From: a virus
DNA: 64,000 nucleotides
IMG/VR virus record: IMGVR_UViG_3300028581_000014
Coordinates: 78,050 to 142,049 of that record
Direction: 5' to 3' (one strand)
The notes beneath the pieces were generated by a model. The model ran no database searches and was not told where the DNA came from. It was given only the letters and a program-made list of their open reading frames with translations. Below, in pieces: positions 59,993 through 64,000 of the stretch. The position numbers and the translations under genes are program-made. Numbering within the stretch: the stretch's first letter is position 1; each line of letters opens with the position of its first letter.

Positions 59993-61885
59993 TTATCTCA
60001 ATTCAGCAACGTTAAACGTTGGTACACCATCTACACGGATAGCTCCGTAAAAGCGGTTATTTACCATTTTTTTAGCGTAACGTGTCATGATACCCTTAAC
60101 TGGGGCAAAGTTAAACGGATTGTACATAGTTGGTGTAAGTTGCAAAGGCACGTATGGTGCGTAGATGTAACCTGTATCCAACAATGATTTACCTTTGTGA
60201 CCGATGATGATTGAGTATGCTGGTGCATAAGGGTCACGGTACACTTGGTAACGTCCGCTTAATGTACCGATTCTCTCAATACCCATGTTGTATTGGTCTT
60301 GCTCAGGGTTAGCATCACTTACGTGGAAGTATTCCAAATCATCAAATATCGCTGAAATTTCAGAAGATACTACGATAATGTTAGCACCACCACGAAGAGT
60401 TGACTTGTGGATTTGAGCACTAGTTTGGTTTACTCTTGTGATAAGAGTTTGATTCCAGTCTTTTTGTGTGTAAGGACTTGCAGCAGAAGAAGCTCTTCTC
60501 CAACCGTTATAATCCCAACGTAATTGCCATGCAGAACCTGTACGCAAATCTCTAAGGATTTCACGGTCAATTTCAGCAGCAACTTGTTCTGACAACATAG
60601 CTGTCAATTCAGCTTCAGCATCAATGTTGTGGAATGCACTAACGTCTTGAGCCAATTCTGGTGACCATGTTGCACGTAATTTACGTTCTTCAACACTTAC
60701 TACTACTTCGTCAAGTCTAAATGAAACTTCACCAAGTTCTGTTTCCAATTCAAGAGAAGCGTATTCAGCCCATCCAAAAACAAGACCAGCAGTAGTTGTA
60801 ATCGCTGATACAGTTGTTGCAGAAGCACCAACATAACCATCATAAGTTTCAGTACCAGCTACGGCAACACCGCTTGCAGTGGTACCAACTGGGTGACGTA
60901 AGTCAACCTCAACATACATTACATTACTAGAATTCGCTGCACCAGTTTTTGTACCTTGAACGATAGCCTTACCGTATTGTTGTGTAACTACACGGAATGG
61001 CACCTTACTACCACCAACAACAATTTTATTACCATCACTATCTAAGATAGCATTAGTAGTAACACATTGTAATGAAGCCAAGAATGACTCAGTATCCATG
61101 TTGTTACCGTCTGGGCCAGTCAATACTCCACGGCCATTAGTACCAGCACCACCACTGAAACCAGACATTGTTAAAAGAACAGTTCTAACTGAACCATCAG
61201 TTGCTCTTGGGAAAGAAGCTGATGGGGTCAATACTGTAAAAGTACCGTCAGAATTTAAAATGTTAGCGTTTGCATTAGTAATCGCATAGGTTTTCATTGT
61301 AAGAGTACCTTTAGAGTTATCGAACAAACCATCATCATAGAATGCATCATACAAGTTTTTAGCTTGCATTTGAGTCAACTTAACACCGTTAGTAGAAACG
61401 ATAGCTGGAACAGCAGCAGAAGTTGCAGAACCATCATGCTCACCGTTAAGACCAGTGTGTGCTGAGTATTGTGTTCCATAAGTGGCATCAGTTGATGATA
61501 CACCATTGTAGTTGCTACCAGCAACAGCTGGGTTAGCACCGTTAACACGGCTAGATGTTTGTGGAACGAAGTAGAACAATTTACCAATTGGCATGTTCAT
61601 AGCTTGAACCGATACGATATCATTCGCTAATAATTTAGAGAAAACTCTACGTACAATTGGGAATACAACTGTTTCGAAAGAACCAGATGATGTCGCTGTT
61701 GTGCTTTCGCTCAACAATTGAGAAGCTTGGTTCTCATACAATTGTGCAACGTTTTCTTTAACGTGGCCTTTTAGACCTTCTAGGAAGCCTAAGCTTTCCC
61801 ATTTTGCTTGGGTTTCTTGACGGATAGCCTTCATGTGGTTCAATCCGATGTTACCAACTTGTCCAGATGTTAATAAATGTGACAT
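59993..61885 (-). CDS. Major capsid protein (T4 gp23-like)
   Basis: 630 residues; T4 gp23 has 521. Conserved order: an N-terminal leader, FPIVRRVFSKLLANDIVSVQ and AMNMPIGKLFYFVPQ (gp23 has VRRAIPNLIAFDICGVQPMN), a C-terminal LREDIRT-type end with NRFYGAIRVDGVPTFN. The leader ends in QLLSE|STT at residues 57-60, matching the place and kind of the gp23 cut (LTE|A at 65). So a ~60-residue leader is probably removed by the prohead protease. The gene follows the scaffold with 28 bases between them, in T4 order 21-22-23, and has its own terminator. Codon use looks more GC-rich, as expected for a highly expressed gene. Confidence 0.92.
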   Translation of the reverse strand: MSHLLTSGQVGNIGLNHMKAIRQETQAKWESLGFLEGLKGHVKENVAQLYENQASQLLSESTTATSSGSFETVVFPIVRRVFSKLLANDIVSVQAMNMPIGKLFYFVPQTSSRVNGANPAVAGSNYNGVSSTDATYGTQYSAHTGLNGEHDGSATSAAVPAIVSTNGVKLTQMQAKNLYDAFYDDGLFDNSKGTLTMKTYAITNANANILNSDGTFTVLTPSASFPRATDGSVRTVLLTMSGFSGGAGTNGRGVLTGPDGNNMDTESFLASLQCVTTNAILDSDGNKIVVGGSKVPFRVVTQQYGKAIVQGTKTGAANSSNVMYVEVDLRHPVGTTASGVAVAGTETYDGYVGASATTVSAITTTAGLVFGWAEYASLELETELGEVSFRLDEVVVSVEERKLRATWSPELAQDVSAFHNIDAEAELTAMLSEQVAAEIDREILRDLRTGSAWQLRWDYNGWRRASSAASPYTQKDWNQTLITRVNQTSAQIHKSTLRGGANIIVVSSEISAIFDDLEYFHVSDANPEQDQYNMGIERIGTLSGRYQVYRDPYAPAYSIIIGHKGKSLLDTGYIYAPYVPLQLTPTMYNPFNFAPVKGIMTRYAKKMVNNRFYGAIRVDGVPTFNVAELR

Positions 61886-61913
61886 ATTTGTTTAGTTTTA
61901 TTTTTTGGTTATT

Positions 61914-63113
61914 TTATTTTTGTTCAACTCTACTAATTAAATCAAGGATTCTTTTAGTAGAAGGGTCAACATAAGCAGTCGATTCGTTTAGTTGTTTTGA
62001 ATTACTTGTGCTGGCCTCTTTGATTATTTTATTTTCTACTACTTCACGAACGGTTTCTCTTTTTTCCAATTCACTAGCAATAGTTCTGTACAATCTTTTT
62101 GACTCTTTAAGGTTAGTAACACCAGTATCAAATCTCTTGATAATGTTTTGTTTCTCAGCCTTGGTAGTCGAATGCTCCATAAACAATCTTGTTACATATG
62201 TAAGATTGCTATTGAAGATAACTGTTTCTACAAGCTTGGTTCTAAATTCTTTTAAGCCATCTCTGAACATTTCGTTCTCAACCTTTAATTTTTTAGCTTC
62301 ACTTAATAGGGTATTATATTTGTTTGCTGTTTCGGTAAGTAATTTCTTTGTAGCGATACTTTCGTCAATTTTTGACTTAGGGTTTTCAGGAGCACCGATT
62401 GATTTAGGTCCTTGGCCACGGTGAGTACCTACACTCATACCTACACCAACACCAATTTTTTCGTCAAGCGTTTCTTCTTCTTCCTCTTCATCACCCATTT
62501 CTTCATCATCACCTTCGATATCATCAACAGGTACGAAGTCACTTGATTCTTCTTCATCATCAAGTTCAATCTCGTATTCCATATCGTCATCGTCAGATGC
62601 TGGTAGACCAGATGCTGGCAAACCAATGTCAGATGTCTTAACAATATATTCACCTGGTTCTGAAATGTTTAAACGTATTTCATCACCAACGATATTGATT
62701 TCATCTTCACCGCTTAATTTTTTGTAAATTGCAATAACTTCATCGTCTGATGCAGCTGTCATGTCCAATTCATCTGATGATTCAAAATCATCCATTCCGT
62801 TTTCGTATGAGTCTTCATCATCAGATGATGCCATAGACATATCGCCTAATTCATCACCCAAGTCATCACCCATATCATCGATTGACATGTCATCTTTAGT
62901 TATTTCTTCAGAAGTCATTGTGTCATCATCTTCGATGTCAACATCAACGCCTTCTTCTTCATAAGCCTCTCTAGCTAATGATTCTTTCACAACCCCATCA
63001 ATTTCTTCTTTAGCAATGCTACGAAGTATTTCTTTCGTGTTGGCATCAAGAGCATTTTGAATACTTTTAATATCCAATAATGCTTCCTCAAGTATATTTT
63101 TTTTCTCTGCCAT
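61914..63113 (-). CDS. Prohead core scaffold protein (T4 gp22-type)
   Basis: 399 residues; T4 gp22 has 269. The first 230 residues are highly acidic with Asp/Glu/Ser runs (DVDIEDDDTMTSEEITKDDM; GDDEEMGDEEEEEETLDEKI) and the rest is predicted coiled coil (TETANKYNTLLSEAKKLKVE; LYRTIASELEKRETVREVVE). This is the composition of scaffold proteins, which fill the prohead and are digested by the protease. Possible L/I-x-E sites include QLNE|S near the C-terminus. The position between protease and capsid genes is decisive. Confidence 0.82.
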   Translation of the reverse strand: MAEKKNILEEALLDIKSIQNALDANTKEILRSIAKEEIDGVVKESLAREAYEEEGVDVDIEDDDTMTSEEITKDDMSIDDMGDDLGDELGDMSMASSDDEDSYENGMDDFESSDELDMTAASDDEVIAIYKKLSGEDEINIVGDEIRLNISEPGEYIVKTSDIGLPASGLPASDDDDMEYEIELDDEEESSDFVPVDDIEGDDEEMGDEEEEEETLDEKIGVGVGMSVGTHRGQGPKSIGAPENPKSKIDESIATKKLLTETANKYNTLLSEAKKLKVENEMFRDGLKEFRTKLVETVIFNSNLTYVTRLFMEHSTTKAEKQNIIKRFDTGVTNLKESKRLYRTIASELEKRETVREVVENKIIKEASTSNSKQLNESTAYVDPSTKRILDLISRVEQK

Positions 63114-63134
63114 TGTGTTTTATTTGTTTAGTAG

Positions 63135-63142
63135 ATAAATAT
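63135..63142 (-). promoter_or_regulatory. Late-type promoter box, proximal, of the scaffold gene
   Basis: Minus strand ATCATATTTATCTACTAAAC, 21 bases before the ATG at 63113. Confidence 0.5.
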
Positions 63143-63168
63143 GATTTAGTTATTCATCTTATTTGATA

Positions 63169-63176
63169 ATAAATAT
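63169..63176 (-). promoter_or_regulatory. Late-type promoter box, distal, of the scaffold gene
   Basis: Minus strand AGATATATTTATTATCAAAT, 55 bases before the ATG; two boxes in tandem may raise scaffold and capsid expression. Confidence 0.45.
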
Positions 63177-63230
63177 ATCTAGTTTTCAAAAAAGACATTT
63201 ATATAAAAAAAAAAATGATAAAAATTTGCA

Positions 63231-63950
63231 TTATAATAAAAATTTATTTAAATCATCGATTAAATTTTCTTTTATAACATTTTTAGTGGTGGTAACGCTC
63301 TCAACGTAAGGCTTAGCTTCTTCAACATTTTTAAATATCCATGCATCTGGTGTTGATGGTGCGGTAACTATATCCCAACAAATTATCTCGAAATCTTCTT
63401 GGACTATTTGTTCACCGTTCTTACCTTCTTTTAGCGAACCTACACCTCTAGATGAAACACCTATCTTAATTCTATTTCTTAATAGGTTAGCAACTTCATC
63501 ACCCTTGGTTGAAACGATACCATAATTAATAAAGCCTGGAGTCATTAGGATTTCCATCTTACCCATTAGTGTATGACCTTCCCACCATGTTTCAATAATA
63601 TTGTGAGATATTCTATCGATAGAAATAACTGAACTTTCTGGGTGGTCACATTCACCTACAGCACCTCTAGATTTAATTAATTCTTGATATAGTTCATTTT
63701 GTTTTCTTAGAATGTGTTCTGGGTAAACCCTACCATTTCGGTTTAAGATACCGTATTTTTGTAGTATAACATATACAACTAGAGGTTCACCGATAATTAC
63801 CTTACCAGTTTCTAGTTTTTTCATTTCGTTAATGAATGGTAAATTTCTAGGCTCATCAGGACTAATGTAACCAGCGTCTTGTTCGATGAGGAATCCAAAA
63901 CCACTTTGACCACGCTTGATAACCTTAATATCGTTATAATTTATTTCCAT
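63231..63950 (-). CDS. Prohead core protease (T4 gp21-like)
   Basis: 239 residues; T4 gp21 has 212. The N-terminal part has GILNRNGRVYPEHIL, frequent in this family. The likely catalytic residues are His103 in VGECDHPES and the Ser pair 166-167 in IGVSSRGVGS; a third acidic position lies in EIICWDIVTAPSTPD. The enzyme matures the prohead by cutting scaffold, capsid and internal proteins after (L/I)-x-E. Its gene comes first in the head operon protease-scaffold-capsid, the T4 order. The C-terminal ~40 residues include IKENLIDDL and may hold a self-cleavage site. Confidence 0.88.
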   Translation of the reverse strand: MEINYNDIKVIKRGQSGFGFLIEQDAGYISPDEPRNLPFINEMKKLETGKVIIGEPLVVYVILQKYGILNRNGRVYPEHILRKQNELYQELIKSRGAVGECDHPESSVISIDRISHNIIETWWEGHTLMGKMEILMTPGFINYGIVSTKGDEVANLLRNRIKIGVSSRGVGSLKEGKNGEQIVQEDFEIICWDIVTAPSTPDAWIFKNVEEAKPYVESVTTTKNVIKENLIDDLNKFLL

Positions 63951-63966
63951 AACATTAGCTTATAGA

Positions 63967-63975
63967 TATAAATAT
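63967..63975 (-). promoter_or_regulatory. Late-type promoter box of the head operon
   Basis: Minus strand CTATATTTATATCTATAAG, 16 bases before the ATG at 63950. At 63986-64000, minus-strand AATAGGGCCTTTTTT is probably the second half of a terminator from the gene beyond the right edge. Confidence 0.55.
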
Positions 63976-64000
63976 AGTGGATAATAAAAAAGGCCCTATT

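Noticed and set aside
1-64000. tRNA genes, rRNA, insertion sequences with transposase, integrase or attachment sites
   Set aside because: None found by reading; no cloverleaf-like stretch with a CCA end and no transposase or integrase motifs were seen. A tRNAscan run would be decisive.

Overview
This 64 kb window is a piece of the genome of a large contractile-tailed (myovirus) phage of the T4-like assembly type, very probably infecting a Bacteroidota host. The phage assignment rests on recognisable homologues of T4 structural proteins: tail tube (gp19), tail sheath (gp18), neck proteins (gp13/gp14), sheath terminator (gp15), gp26-type baseplate/chaperone protein, prohead protease (gp21), scaffold (gp22-type) and major capsid protein (gp23), plus a gp55-like late sigma factor. 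The host assignment is an inference from promoters: several genes are preceded by TTG-N20-TAnnTTTG, the Bacteroidota housekeeping promoter pattern, and start codons follow A-rich leaders rather than Shine-Dalgarno sequences. The DNA is AT-rich and uses the standard code.

Layout. 1-13.2 kb (mostly minus strand): a partial gene, a gp26-like protein with an apparent +1/-2 frameshift extension, a homing endonuclease, tail tube, a small protein, the sheath, a repeat-built fibre, gp15-like and gp14-like proteins; one small ribbon-helix-helix gene sits on the plus strand. 13.2-16.6 kb (plus): SNF2 helicase, glutaredoxin and the gp13-like neck protein. 16.6-24.5 kb (minus): family B DNA polymerase with an SSB-like acidic tip, then fibre/adhesin genes including an S74 chaperone fibre. 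24.5-27 kb (plus): small virion-type genes. 27-46.6 kb (plus): nucleotide metabolism (HD protein, dUTPase, IMPDH/GMP reductase) and a long tightly overlapping glycan cluster of glycosyltransferases, methyltransferases, an aldolase, a HAD phosphatase and a duplicated sugar nucleotidyltransferase. 46.6-57.5 kb (plus): PhoH, two more glycosyltransferases, the late sigma factor, and baseplate/spike-type structural genes. 57.5-64 kb (minus): two small tagged proteins, a second homing endonuclease, major capsid protein, scaffold and prohead protease.

How it works together. Two promoter classes can be read directly. Host-type promoters precede DNA polymerase (two in tandem), the HD/dUTPase operon, both homing endonucleases and probably the RHH, SNF2 and zinc-ribbon genes. 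A second motif, ATATTTATA (often followed by ATAAA), lies about 10-60 bases upstream of nearly every structural operon; it is the reverse complement of the T4 late box and fits the encoded gp55-like factor. The prohead protease probably cuts after (L/I)-x-E: the capsid protein has LLSE|S at residue 60, and at least six small proteins carry short N-terminal tags ending in the same kind of site, suggesting they are packaged in the capsid. The glycan cluster is the main accessory cargo and the least explained system here.
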